This document shows, in pieces, positions 33,944 through 41,605 of a DNA stretch of 64,000 bases. Source of the DNA: Arthrobacter sp. FW306-2-2C-D06B (GTDB lineage: Bacteria > Actinomycetota > Actinomycetes > Actinomycetales > Micrococcaceae). The notes beneath the pieces are model-generated. The model ran no database searches, was not told the origin of the DNA, and worked only from the letters and a program-made list of their open reading frames with translations. Within the stretch, counting starts at the first letter, position 1, and every line of letters begins with the position of its first letter. A program made the translations under genes and the position numbers. The DNA lies in contig NZ_CP084560.1 in assembly GCF_021789175.1 (NCBI RefSeq), positions 620,001-684,000 of the forward strand. The letters run 5' to 3'.

Positions 33944-34163
33944 GTCAGCGCCCTTCCAATCCTGCGGGACCGCTCCGATCAAGGATCTTCATATCAGGCC
34001 CACTTGCCTAGGAGAGCTTGTATCCAGACAGGACCTCGGACCCGCACGCGCGTCACGGCACCCTCCCTCTCGCGAGTGAAGAGGAGACCCGGGCCCGGAC
34101 CTCTGTCGCGGCAGGATGGCAGCCCTTACTCTTTGGTCAAGGGCAAGCAACGGAGGGGCGGCA

Positions 34164-34520
34164 TTGGGGAGAACTCTCAAGGAATTGGGGTCGCTCACGC
34201 TGCCGCTGCGGGTGGCATGGGTGACGTGCGCCGTCCTCATTCTGCTCACCGTCCTGGGCTCACTTGCACTGCCGCACGATGTGGGGAAAGCGGTCTTTCC
34301 GTACGCCTTCGGGTTGATTGGCCTTGCCGCGTTCCTTGAAGGCATGATTCTGGTCACCGACCATCGCGGTTCCTTATCTAGGGTTGCCAAGCTCTCAACG
34401 ATTGGCATCGGGTCGCTGCTACGCGGTTTTCTTCGGGTGTATGGCGTACTCTCAATGGTCTTCGGCGCCATCTTCGTGGCGGTGTCAGTTTTTGTCCTGG
34501 TTTTCGTGCGCCCGTCATGA
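34164..34520 (+). CDS. Hypothetical membrane protein
   Basis: A 118-residue protein with three hydrophobic segments ('VAWVTCAVLILLTVLGSLAL', 'YAFGLIGLAAFLEGMILV', 'VLSMVFGAIFVAVSVFVLVF'). TTG 34164 is favoured by GGAGG seven bases upstream; ATG 34116 is the alternative and lacks a site at good spacing. No motif suggests a function. Confidence 0.6.
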   Translation: MGRTLKELGSLTLPLRVAWVTCAVLILLTVLGSLALPHDVGKAVFPYAFGLIGLAAFLEGMILVTDHRGSLSRVAKLSTIGIGSLLRGFLRVYGVLSMVFGAIFVAVSVFVLVFVRPS

Positions 34521-34648
34521 CATCTCGCAGCAAGGAACGCCGTTGATGTATTTAGGCCCCGTTGTTAGAGGGATCCGTGTCTGTGACCGACTCGCGAGCA
34601 GTTGCGCCCTTCGGGAGTGCCTAGTGGCAGCTTTGGCGAGGTGATTCG

Positions 34649-34879
34649 ATGGCTCCCGGAGTGCTGTTCGGACTCGTGCTGGTCGGCGCGGGCCTGTTTG
34701 GCTGGGCGATCGCACGGCCGCTGGCGCGTCGCGCCGCCAAGATCCGGACGTGGGTTTCGGCCACTGCCGATGTCGCGTGGTGGACACAGCGAGGCACAAC
34801 GCAGGTCCGCGTCCTGACCGCCTGTTGGATTGTCATCGGATTCTTAGTCGCGATTCTCTCCCTGACGGCCGGCCTGTAG
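34649..34879 (+). CDS. Hypothetical small membrane protein
   Basis: A 76-residue protein with two hydrophobic helices ('VLFGLVLVGAGLFGWAIA' and 'VLTACWIVIGFLVAILSLTA') around a basic loop containing 'RPLARRAAKIRTWVSATADV'. GAGGTGAT lies six bases before ATG. No family recognised. Confidence 0.6.
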   Translation: MAPGVLFGLVLVGAGLFGWAIARPLARRAAKIRTWVSATADVAWWTQRGTTQVRVLTACWIVIGFLVAILSLTAGL

Positions 34880-35187
34880 GGTCCACTCCCGGTTTAGGCC
34901 GTGTCAGGCGCGCTCAAGAGGGCGTCTCGTTCTTCGATCGGATAGCCGGCTAGTACTGCGCGAAGCCATCCGGATGACGTGCGGATCAGCGGCCAGGGCC
35001 TCCATCGCAGATGTAGCCGGACTTCCCCTGGCCGTCGCCAAATCATTTGTGCCAGACCGTCGCGACGACCTCAGGAGCGATCGGAGTACCGGCGGTTATC
35101 TGCGAGGCAGAGTCCTACTTCTCCGGAGCTCCCCGGGCTTTGACGTCGAGCAAGTCGTGAGCATTCAGTCGCTCGGTGCTCGCTGGA
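34880..35187. other. Gene-poor stretch with possible decayed coding sequence
   Basis: No intact gene is supported. On the minus strand short frames read plausibly but are interrupted: 'QITAGTPIAPEVVATVWHK' then stop, and a 50-codon frame 35046-34894 containing 'GWLRAVLAGYPIEERDALLS'. They may be pieces of one or more degenerated genes lying downstream of the AAA ATPase. Confidence 0.4.
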
Positions 35188-36315
35188 TCACGAGCGCCTC
35201 GGGTGCTGCAGCCGCAGCCCATACGCTGGAGTGTCGCGGAGGAACTCGCGGAACGTCGGAACAGCAAAGTCAACATACCCGCGACTTGTCGTCTCAATGA
35301 CCCCGGCCGCCAGAAGCCGAAGCCGGTACTGGCCTCCGTAGACACTGTTGACGCCCAGCCGCTTAGCAATCGTCGTGGTGCTCGAGGGGCCGTCGTCTTC
35401 AGCCATGGCAAGAAGATATGACTGGTCGACGTCGGAAAGCGCCGAGTAGGCAGACTGCAGGACTGTCGCCCCCATCCGCCGTCGGGCTTTCTGTATCCCC
35501 GCAGCGAGGGCCGAGTCGGTGACTTCTCCGCCCGCGTTCTTGGCCTGGCTCCACACGTGATAGCCGACCAGCTGTATCAGAAAGGGGTAGCCGCCGGTCG
35601 CGTCGGCCAACTGCCGGAGGTGTCCGTCGCTAATGCTCACCCCGCTTTCGGAGAATGTGTTCCGAAAAGCTTCGGTTACCTCGTCTATGGACGTCCGGTG
35701 CAGGTCGTACTTTTCGGCCCGGCGAAGGAATGTCGAAACTCCTTCGTTCAGCAGGTCTTCGACGGCCTTGGGCAGGCCGGCGAGGACAAGGCCAATCGGG
35801 AGGTTTTCGCGGATCAGATGTTGGACCACCGCCGCGATCTCCGACAGCTGTGTTCTGTCCACTGCGTGAATTTCATCGATGCTGAGCAGCAGCCCGGTTT
35901 CTTGCGCGCTCAACTTCTCCAGGAGCTCGGTGATCTGGCGGCGCCAGTGGACCTCGCGGGTGGCAGGGAGTTGCGTGTCCACGCGTAGGATGCCAACCGT
36001 CACCCCGGTGACGCGGCGGCCTGCGGGGCCGTCCCCTAGTTCCTCCGCGGCGGCGCGCACTGCACTGCCTATACGGTCCACCAATCCGGCCGTGGCGGTC
36101 TCCGAGATAACAATCCAGCCATGCTCAATTGCTTCGTCCTCGATTTCCCCCAGCATGACGGTCTTGCCGATGCCGCGAGGCCCCGTGAAAATGGAGAGAA
36201 GCCCCGGCGCCCCCGGCCCGTTTTCGATACTCTCGGCGAAGTCTTGGCGCATATCATCCCGGCCGATAAGAAGCGGTGGCCGGGCACCGGCTGTCGGCTT
36301 GAACGGATTTTTCAC
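35188..36315 (-). CDS. AAA-type ATP-binding protein with C-terminal winged helix
   Basis: A 375-residue STAND/Orc1-like P-loop ATPase. Walker A is 'GPRGIGKT' (about 45-52), Walker B 'LLLSIDEIHAV' (about 140-150), sensor-like 'IGLVLAGLP' follows, and 'ATGGYPFLIQLVGYHVW' is typical of the archaeal-type ATPase/AAA_16 family. The last 90 residues form a winged helix ('TTTIAKRLGVNSVYGGQYRL'). It may be a single-protein sensor or a defence/regulatory ATPase; no effector gene is adjacent. Start GTG 36315 has AAGGA upstream, and an AT-rich promoter unusual for this genome precedes it. Confidence 0.8.
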   Translation of the reverse strand: MKNPFKPTAGARPPLLIGRDDMRQDFAESIENGPGAPGLLSIFTGPRGIGKTVMLGEIEDEAIEHGWIVISETATAGLVDRIGSAVRAAAEELGDGPAGRRVTGVTVGILRVDTQLPATREVHWRRQITELLEKLSAQETGLLLSIDEIHAVDRTQLSEIAAVVQHLIRENLPIGLVLAGLPKAVEDLLNEGVSTFLRRAEKYDLHRTSIDEVTEAFRNTFSESGVSISDGHLRQLADATGGYPFLIQLVGYHVWSQAKNAGGEVTDSALAAGIQKARRRMGATVLQSAYSALSDVDQSYLLAMAEDDGPSSTTTIAKRLGVNSVYGGQYRLRLLAAGVIETTSRGYVDFAVPTFREFLRDTPAYGLRLQHPRRS

Positions 36316-36325
36316 AGCACATCCT

Positions 36326-36372
36326 TTACACGCCTATAAATTTTTTAAAGTATTTATATTTCTTATAGTAGC
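36326..36372 (-). promoter_or_regulatory. AT-rich promoter region of the AAA ATPase gene
   Basis: About 45 bases of very AT-rich sequence (TACTATAAGAAATATAAATAC... and AAAAAATTTATAGG on the minus strand) contrast sharply with the surrounding GC-rich DNA. Several -10-like hexamers are possible (TATAAG, TATAAA, TTATAG). Confidence 0.5.
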
Positions 36373-36375
36373 TCG

Positions 36376-36744
36376 GTCGATCCCGATCAGTCCCAGGCAG
36401 GAGACGCCGCGCCGCCTGCTTGGGACTGCGGTGATACCAGCGATGCAAGTCCCGGCCATCGAGTCTCACGGACTCTAGCTTGGTGGGGAACGACCCCGAA
36501 CTCCGTTTTTGACATCGAGATCGTCTCGATCACGCATCGCCGCGACGCCTGCAGCAAGCGGACTTGCGTTCCGGACAGGATGGAACGTCACCGAACCTTG
36601 TCGGCCGATATAAGGGCAGTGAAGGGAGATTGGGGCTTAGGAGGGTTCTCGCCCGCTTGACGCCCGTTTCTCGTGTCCATCTGGACCGGTGGGCATAGGA
36701 TCGGTAAGAATTGCCGCGCTGCGGCACGACACGGGGGGACAGGT
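36376..36744. other. Non-coding stretch, nothing recognised
   Basis: No convincing gene or RNA. Short open frames have poor composition. It should contain the promoter of the plus-strand gene at 36745. Confidence 0.5.
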
Positions 36745-37191
36745 ATGGATGAGATCCGAAGCGGCGGACTGATCAAAGGGCCCCCGGCGTTCGCGCTTCT
36801 GAGGCTGCGCTACAGGTGCACCACGGCGGCTCTGGCTGTCCTTGGCATCGTGCTTATCCTCAACGTGTCCGGGGTTCCGCAGTCGTGGTTCACCAATTCG
36901 GTGGTGGCCGCCGTGGGTGTCGCCATGATTCCTGTGATCGTGCTGATCATCTGGGTTCCGGTCAAAGCGCAAGCGGAGCAGGAGGCCGGTTACACCACCC
37001 TGCGGAACGAACTGAAGGATCTGGAGCAGCGCGATCCGTACCTGGGGCGGGTCATCCGGAATCCCGGCGAGGAGCACCTTCAGCGTGCGGATTTCCTCGC
37101 AATCATTCAGGCCGCCAAACAAGAAGCCGAAAGTCTTTCAGGAACAGCCCATGCCTCAAGCGCCAGACCTTCGACGGGCGGTACTGAATGA
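36745..37191 (+). CDS. Hypothetical membrane protein
   Basis: A 148-residue protein with two membrane helices ('TTAALAVLGIVLILNVSGVP', 'VVAAVGVAMIPVIVLIIWVP') and a charged helical C-terminal domain ('LRNELKDLEQRDPYLGRVI', 'FLAIIQAAKQEAESLSG'). ATG 36745 has a GGGGGGA tract upstream. Its stop overlaps the next start as ATGA, so the two genes form a coupled pair. No family recognised. Confidence 0.68.
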   Translation: MDEIRSGGLIKGPPAFALLRLRYRCTTAALAVLGIVLILNVSGVPQSWFTNSVVAAVGVAMIPVIVLIIWVPVKAQAEQEAGYTTLRNELKDLEQRDPYLGRVIRNPGEEHLQRADFLAIIQAAKQEAESLSGTAHASSARPSTGGTE

Positions 37192-37628
37192 TGACGAAGG
37201 GCACCCGACAGGGGTGGTGGCGTACCGGAAAAGTGTCGCGCAGGCTGGTCTGCATGGGTATCGGGTTGGGTGCAGTCGGAGCATTGGCGCACCTCGGAAG
37301 TTCCGCATGGGGCCACCAGATCAATGCTTCTGCTCTTGTCTGGGGTCTGTACTTCCTGGTCATCGAGGTGATTGTTTTGGGAATCCTTGGGCTGGTTGTT
37401 GCCGGCGTTGTGATCAGCGCCAGGTTCCTCGTGACTGAGGAAGCGAGCCGCAAGATCCGTGCAGTCGTTACTGGTGTCTCGGCCCTGATGAGTTCGGGAA
37501 TTCTCACCTACGCGTTCTGTAGCCTCTTTCCTCCCTTGATGAACCCTGGGGCCATCGCGACGGTCACGGGAGTCCTGGCGGGCAGCGCGTTCGCCATCGT
37601 TTCCTACCGGCACACCTCCCAGGCCTGA
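37188..37628 (+). CDS. Hypothetical polytopic membrane protein
   Basis: A 146-residue protein with about four hydrophobic helices ('LVCMGIGLGAVGALAHLG', 'GLYFLVIEVIVLGILGLVVA', 'AVVTGVSALMSSGILTYAF', 'AIATVTGVLAGSAFAIVSY'). It is translationally coupled to the preceding gene. No function can be assigned. Confidence 0.68.
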   Translation: MMTKGTRQGWWRTGKVSRRLVCMGIGLGAVGALAHLGSSAWGHQINASALVWGLYFLVIEVIVLGILGLVVAGVVISARFLVTEEASRKIRAVVTGVSALMSSGILTYAFCSLFPPLMNPGAIATVTGVLAGSAFAIVSYRHTSQA

Positions 37629-37725
37629 ACTCACGATATGGTGAGCGGCATGGATGCCGTCCCGGGGGAGCCTGCCGACAATGAGCAATACAGAGAAGTC
37701 ATTGGATTCAACACCTCAAACCACC

Positions 37726-37767
37726 AAAAACCCCGCATCCCCACTAAACAAGCGGGAATACGGGGTT
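37726..37767 (-). terminator. Terminator of tRNA-Thr(CGT)
   Basis: On the minus strand arms AACCCCG...CGGGGTT with an inner ATTCCC/GGGGAT extension are followed by TTTTT, directly downstream of the tRNA. Confidence 0.75.
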
Positions 37768-37776
37768 CTCGTCCGA

Positions 37777-37848
37777 GCTTCCTATCAGAATCGAACTGAT
37801 GACCTTTTCATTACGAGTGAAACGCTCTACCGACTGAGCTAAGGAAGC
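37777..37848 (-). tRNA. tRNA-Thr (anticodon CGT)
   Basis: The minus strand gives a 72-nt tRNA: acceptor GCTTCCT/AGGAAGC, D arm GCTCAGTCGGTAGAGC, anticodon arm TTCACTCGTAATGAA with anticodon CGT, and T arm ending GTTCGATTC. No encoded CCA. It borders the accessory stretch to its left. Confidence 0.95.
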
Positions 37849-38070
37849 ACCGCGTTATCGGCCGGGTACCGGCTGAATCACGCAAGATACAACTGTAATA
37901 GAGTCACCTCGTCCGGGTCAAAACAGCCCCGGGCGGAGCTCCTGTGGCGCCGTTGTTGCGGAATTCATCCGCTCGTCGCGCCGGGTTCAGGCCGCCGTCG
38001 CGGGCCGGGGGCAAGCTGGGCGGACTAACGTGGCCGCACGATTTCGGTCATCAACCAGCGAAGGGGCGCC

Positions 38071-38814
38071 ATGAGCATGGACAGCAGCAAGAGGATCAAC
38101 GCGGACGACGCCGGGGCACATCGTGCGCAGCGGCTCCGGCTTGCTGTCTTGGATATGGTGGGCACCACGATTACCGACGATGGTCTTACGGAGCGTGCGA
38201 TGTCCGTCGCCCTGCAGGAGACCGGCGTCGAGCCTGGTTCGCCCCGTTTCGAAAGCATGCTCGGCTACGCCCGGGACACCATGGGCTTTTCCAAGTTGAC
38301 CGTTTTCAGCCACCTTTTTGAAGAAGCACAACGGGCCGAGAGCGCCAATAAGGCTTTCGAACGCGCATACGACGATCTGATTGCCGACGGCGGCGTCCGG
38401 GCTATTCCAGGCGCCGAGGAAACCATCGACTGGTTGCGGGACTCCGGTGTGAAAGTCTGCCTTGCTACAGGCTTCGGCCGGCACACCCAGAACATGGTGC
38501 TTGAGTCGCTGGGCTGGATGGGGAAGGCGGATCTCAGCTTGTGCCCCGCCGACGCCGGCCGCGGGCGCCCTTACCCGGACATGATTCTCACTGCAGTGTT
38601 GGCCCTTGACCTGGATGATGTCCGCGAGGTCGTCGTGGTGGGCGACACGAGCTCGGATATGTTGTCCGGCCTTCGCTCCGGCGCCTCCGCCGTGGTGGGC
38701 GTGCTCACTGGCTTCCATTCCGAGGCGGCTTTGCGCGCGGCCGGCGCCACCGCCGTCGTGCCCTCGGTCAAGGATCTTCCCGCGCTGCTGGAGCCCCGCG
38801 CGGCACGGCTCTAG
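38071..38814 (+). CDS. Phosphonatase-like HAD family hydrolase
   Basis: A 247-residue HAD hydrolase. Motif I is 'AVLDMVGTT', in which the second Asp is replaced as in phosphonoacetaldehyde hydrolase (DxxGTT). The cap region has 'DTMGFSKLTVF', where the Lys may correspond to the Schiff-base Lys of PhnX. Motif II/III 'CLATGFGR' and motif IV 'VVVVGDTSSDM' complete the fold. No phosphonate uptake or transaminase gene is nearby, so the substrate may be another small phosphoester or phosphonate. Confidence 0.82.
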   Translation: MSMDSSKRINADDAGAHRAQRLRLAVLDMVGTTITDDGLTERAMSVALQETGVEPGSPRFESMLGYARDTMGFSKLTVFSHLFEEAQRAESANKAFERAYDDLIADGGVRAIPGAEETIDWLRDSGVKVCLATGFGRHTQNMVLESLGWMGKADLSLCPADAGRGRPYPDMILTAVLALDLDDVREVVVVGDTSSDMLSGLRSGASAVVGVLTGFHSEAALRAAGATAVVPSVKDLPALLEPRAARL

Positions 38815-38834
38815 CGCCTGCCCCTCAACGATCC

Positions 38835-38912
38835 ACCACTTTTGGCCCCGCCTCAGCTACGCGGGAGCCGTCAATCCGCCACTTACGCCGCAGGGTGCCG
38901 CCCAAAAGTGGT
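38835..38912. repeat. Intergenic palindromic element, CACTTA type
   Basis: Perfect 11-bp arms ACCACTTTTGG (38835-38845) and CCAAAAGTGGT (38902-38912) enclose GC-rich sequence that includes the core CCACTTACGCCG. Confidence 0.75.
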
Positions 38913-38999
38913 CAGGTGTTGCGAGCCAAAAGCATGAAGTTGTCCACATAGACAAACCCAGGGCTCCGCAGCAACCCTCCACGCAGGCATCTTGGAGCC

Positions 39000-39839
39000 A
39001 TGGATCTCATAGCTGCCCTTCGTGCACGGGGAGGCGTGGCCATGCGCGGGGATCTCCTCAGCGCAGGAGTCGGCGCCTGGCAGCTCAGAACTGCGGCACG
39101 TCGGGGCGGAGTGGTGGTTCCGTATCGCGGCGTCGTGGCTTTGGCGGGTGCACCTCCGGAATTCGCTGAAGCCTTTCGGCACGGAGGTGTCCTCACATGC
39201 GTCTCGGCTGCCCCACACTATGGACTTTGGCAACTGCATCCCGCCAGCGAGCTCCATTTGGTCTGCGGCAACGGGCTACCCCGCGATGGCGTCGTGCTGC
39301 ACCGGAGCGCATCGTTGCCGGCTTTGCCGGGCCGGCCGGTGGCAGCTCTTGCCGATGTGCTGGTGCATGCCTTGCGATGCCGGCCTCCAGCTGAAGCGCT
39401 GGTCATGGTGCAGTGTGCCGTTTCGCGTGCCGACATAACCACCGAGTTCCTACGCGGAAAGCTGCCCGGCAACCGCAACGGCCGGGCGAGGGACGTCCTG
39501 GATCTCGTGCGCCAGAGAGCCGATTCCCTGCTTGAACCACTGGCGGCCATGCACTTCCAGCAGGCTGGAATAGCTTTTGTGCAGCATGTGGAACTGCTCG
39601 GCGTGGGGGAGGTTGATTTCGTCGTCGAGCGCATTTTGATCGTTGAGCTGGACGGCAAGACGCACTTCGAACCCCGGGCCATCAAGAGGGATCGACGCCG
39701 GGATAACACCTCTGTTGCCGGCGGCTTCACTGTGTTGAGGTACTTCTACGAGGACGTTGTTCACCACCCCGAGGCTATGGTCGCGGAAGTGCAGGCCGCC
39801 ATCCGGGCCCACCATTCAGGGCCGCGCCTCAACAAATGA
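39000..39839 (+). CDS. AbiEi-like winged helix protein with Vsr-fold endonuclease-like domain
   Basis: A 279-residue protein common in actinobacteria under the label type IV toxin-antitoxin AbiEi family or DUF559. The N-terminus 'LIAALRARGGVAMRGDLLSA' to 'RGVVALAG' is a winged helix. The C-terminus has a PD-(D/E)xK-like pattern 'GEVDFVVERILIVELDGKTH' with downstream 'DRRRDNTSVAGGFTVLRYFY', as in Vsr/DUF559 proteins. No AbiEii nucleotidyltransferase toxin gene is adjacent, so toxin-antitoxin function is doubtful. A possible CATCTT -10 box sits six bases before ATG. Confidence 0.8.
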   Translation: MDLIAALRARGGVAMRGDLLSAGVGAWQLRTAARRGGVVVPYRGVVALAGAPPEFAEAFRHGGVLTCVSAAPHYGLWQLHPASELHLVCGNGLPRDGVVLHRSASLPALPGRPVAALADVLVHALRCRPPAEALVMVQCAVSRADITTEFLRGKLPGNRNGRARDVLDLVRQRADSLLEPLAAMHFQQAGIAFVQHVELLGVGEVDFVVERILIVELDGKTHFEPRAIKRDRRRDNTSVAGGFTVLRYFYEDVVHHPEAMVAEVQAAIRAHHSGPRLNK

Positions 39840-39922
39840 CCATCTTTGCGGGCGCCTGGCATCAAACATCCCCGTCTCGCCGCCCACAATCGGCTCAACC
39901 CAGCTCTAAAAACGGTCAGAAG

Positions 39923-39936
39923 TGGCGGTCCCGCCA
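39923..39936. repeat. Short hairpin downstream of peptidase gene
   Basis: TGGCGG-TC-CCGCCA, flanked by AGAAG and AAAAACCGG, lies between convergent genes. The RC contains GCCACTT, similar to the core of the other intergenic palindromes. It may be a terminator or a degenerate copy. Confidence 0.5.
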
Positions 39937-39954
39937 AAAACCGGACTACCTAAG

Positions 39955-41556
39955 TCAGCACGTAGTCCCGTCCGAAGGTGCCTTTCCATCCACGAAGTAG
40001 TTGTCCACGGCGTCGGACACGCACTGGTTGGAGCGGCCGTAGGCGGTATGGCCTTCACCCTTCCACGTCACGAGGGAAGCGTTGCCGAGTTGTTTCCGCA
40101 GAGAACCAGCCCAGGCGACAGGCGTCGCGGGGTCCCCGGTGGTGCCTACGACCACAATCGGCGCACTGCCGGTGTACTTCACGGGAGCAGGCGTGTGCAC
40201 CGGCTTATAGGGCCAGTCCTTGCAGTTGATGCCGGTGTAGGAGAAGTAATAGCCGAAGGTGGGGGAGAGCTGCTTCAATCGGGCTTCTTCGGAACGCATC
40301 CCGGCCGTATCCGTGACCATGGGGTAGTCAAGGCAGTTGATGGCGTTGAACGCGAACGAGGTGTTCGACGTGTAGGTGCCGTTCGGGTCCCGGTCCGCGC
40401 CGAAGTCGGCAATCCGGAGCATGAGGGACACGTCGCCCTTGAACGCCGCCACCAGAGCCTGGGTCAGCACAGGCCACGATTCGTTGTCGTAGAGCGGGGT
40501 GAAAATACCGCTGACGAACGTAGCCCCGGTGACAAGCCGTCCGTCTTTGGCGCGTTTGGGATTCTGCTCGACGTCGGCGATGAGGTTCTGGATCTGCTGC
40601 ACGCCACTGTCGACGCTGCCGGTCATGGGGCATCCGGATTTTGCCTGGCAATCCGCCACATACGTGCGGAGTTCTTTTTCGAACGCCTCTGCCTGTCCCG
40701 CGGTGAGGTCCTCGTTATTGAGGGACGGGTCCACTGCGCCATCCAAAACGAGCTTGCCTACGTTGTTCGGGAACAAGGACGCATAAGTGGCGCCGAGGGA
40801 GGTTCCGTAGGAAAAGCCCAGATAGTTGAGTTTTGCGTCGTTCAGCACTGCGCGGAGGATGTCCATGTCCTTGGCGGAGCTGGCGGTATCGATGTGCGGC
40901 AGGGCGGGCCCGGACTTTCCCACGCACTGGGCATTCATGGCCTTGGTGTCGGCCAGCGCCGCGGCGACGCCCTGGTCAGTGTCGTAGTTGTAGACCTTCT
41001 CGCGGGAAGCATCCCGCTCGGCATCGCTGAGGCACGTCACCGGTGCCGACCGCTTGACGCCGCGGGGATCGAAACCCACCAGGTCGAAGCTGGACCGCAG
41101 CTTGCTGGTGAAGTGTGTTTTCGCCGCGTCCCTGACGAAGTCATAGCCTGAAGCTCCGGGGCCACCAGGATTCACCAGTAGTGAACCCTTCTTTGTGCCC
41201 TGGCTCTGGAGCCGGATTGCAGCGATGGAGATGCTGTCACCATCGGGTTTTGCGTAGTCCACCGGCACTTTGATGTTGGCGCACTGGAATCCCTGCTCAC
41301 AGGATGTCCAGTTCACTTTTTGGGAGTAGAAGCTTTCCAGTCCTGCCGGCGCCGCGGCTGCGATGGACGGGTCCGGGGTGCTGACGTTACCGGACCCGTT
41401 GCCGGCGCCATCGTTGGGCACCGGTACCGAGAACACGCAGCCGCTCAGCAGCAGGCTCGCGGTGACCGTGGCAGCGACTGCCGCTGCCGCCCGCCGCAGT
41501 GAGGGGAACCGTGTCCTGGAACTGGACCCGGCGGGCCGGCGTCGTGCGGGGGTCAT
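39955..41556 (-). CDS. Secreted alpha/beta hydrolase, tripeptidyl aminopeptidase family (S33)
   Basis: A 533-residue lipoprotein peptidase. After a basic twin-arginine-like N-terminus the lipobox 'LLSGC' places the lipidated Cys at 40. The catalytic Ser is in 'GFSYGTSLGATYA', the oxyanion region is 'NPGGPGASG', Asp lies in 'GTTGDPATP' and His in 'GEGHTAYG'. The C-terminal cap (TAP-like domain) with 'CVSDAVDNYFVDG' completes the Streptomyces SlpD/E-Tap pattern. It trims N-terminal tripeptides from external peptides. Confidence 0.9.
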   Translation of the reverse strand: MTPARRRPAGSSSRTRFPSLRRAAAAVAATVTASLLLSGCVFSVPVPNDGAGNGSGNVSTPDPSIAAAAPAGLESFYSQKVNWTSCEQGFQCANIKVPVDYAKPDGDSISIAAIRLQSQGTKKGSLLVNPGGPGASGYDFVRDAAKTHFTSKLRSSFDLVGFDPRGVKRSAPVTCLSDAERDASREKVYNYDTDQGVAAALADTKAMNAQCVGKSGPALPHIDTASSAKDMDILRAVLNDAKLNYLGFSYGTSLGATYASLFPNNVGKLVLDGAVDPSLNNEDLTAGQAEAFEKELRTYVADCQAKSGCPMTGSVDSGVQQIQNLIADVEQNPKRAKDGRLVTGATFVSGIFTPLYDNESWPVLTQALVAAFKGDVSLMLRIADFGADRDPNGTYTSNTSFAFNAINCLDYPMVTDTAGMRSEEARLKQLSPTFGYYFSYTGINCKDWPYKPVHTPAPVKYTGSAPIVVVGTTGDPATPVAWAGSLRKQLGNASLVTWKGEGHTAYGRSNQCVSDAVDNYFVDGKAPSDGTTC

Positions 41557-41605
41557 GCGTTTCTCCTCAGGCTGGGGAAGCGTGCTGTATTTCTAAACTA
41601 TCCGG

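Noticed and set aside
34974..35300. 108-codon plus-strand frame downstream of the small membrane protein gene
   Set aside because: No ribosome-binding site, Arg/Ser/Ala-rich noise, and it overlaps the end of the AAA ATPase gene on the other strand.
37651..37800. Small plus-strand frame before tRNA-Thr
   Set aside because: It runs through the terminator hairpin into the tRNA gene, so it is not a plausible gene.
37777..37848. tRNA-Thr as a phage or island attachment site
   Set aside because: No repeat of the tRNA 3' end and no integrase gene were found within the window, so only a possible hot spot is claimed.
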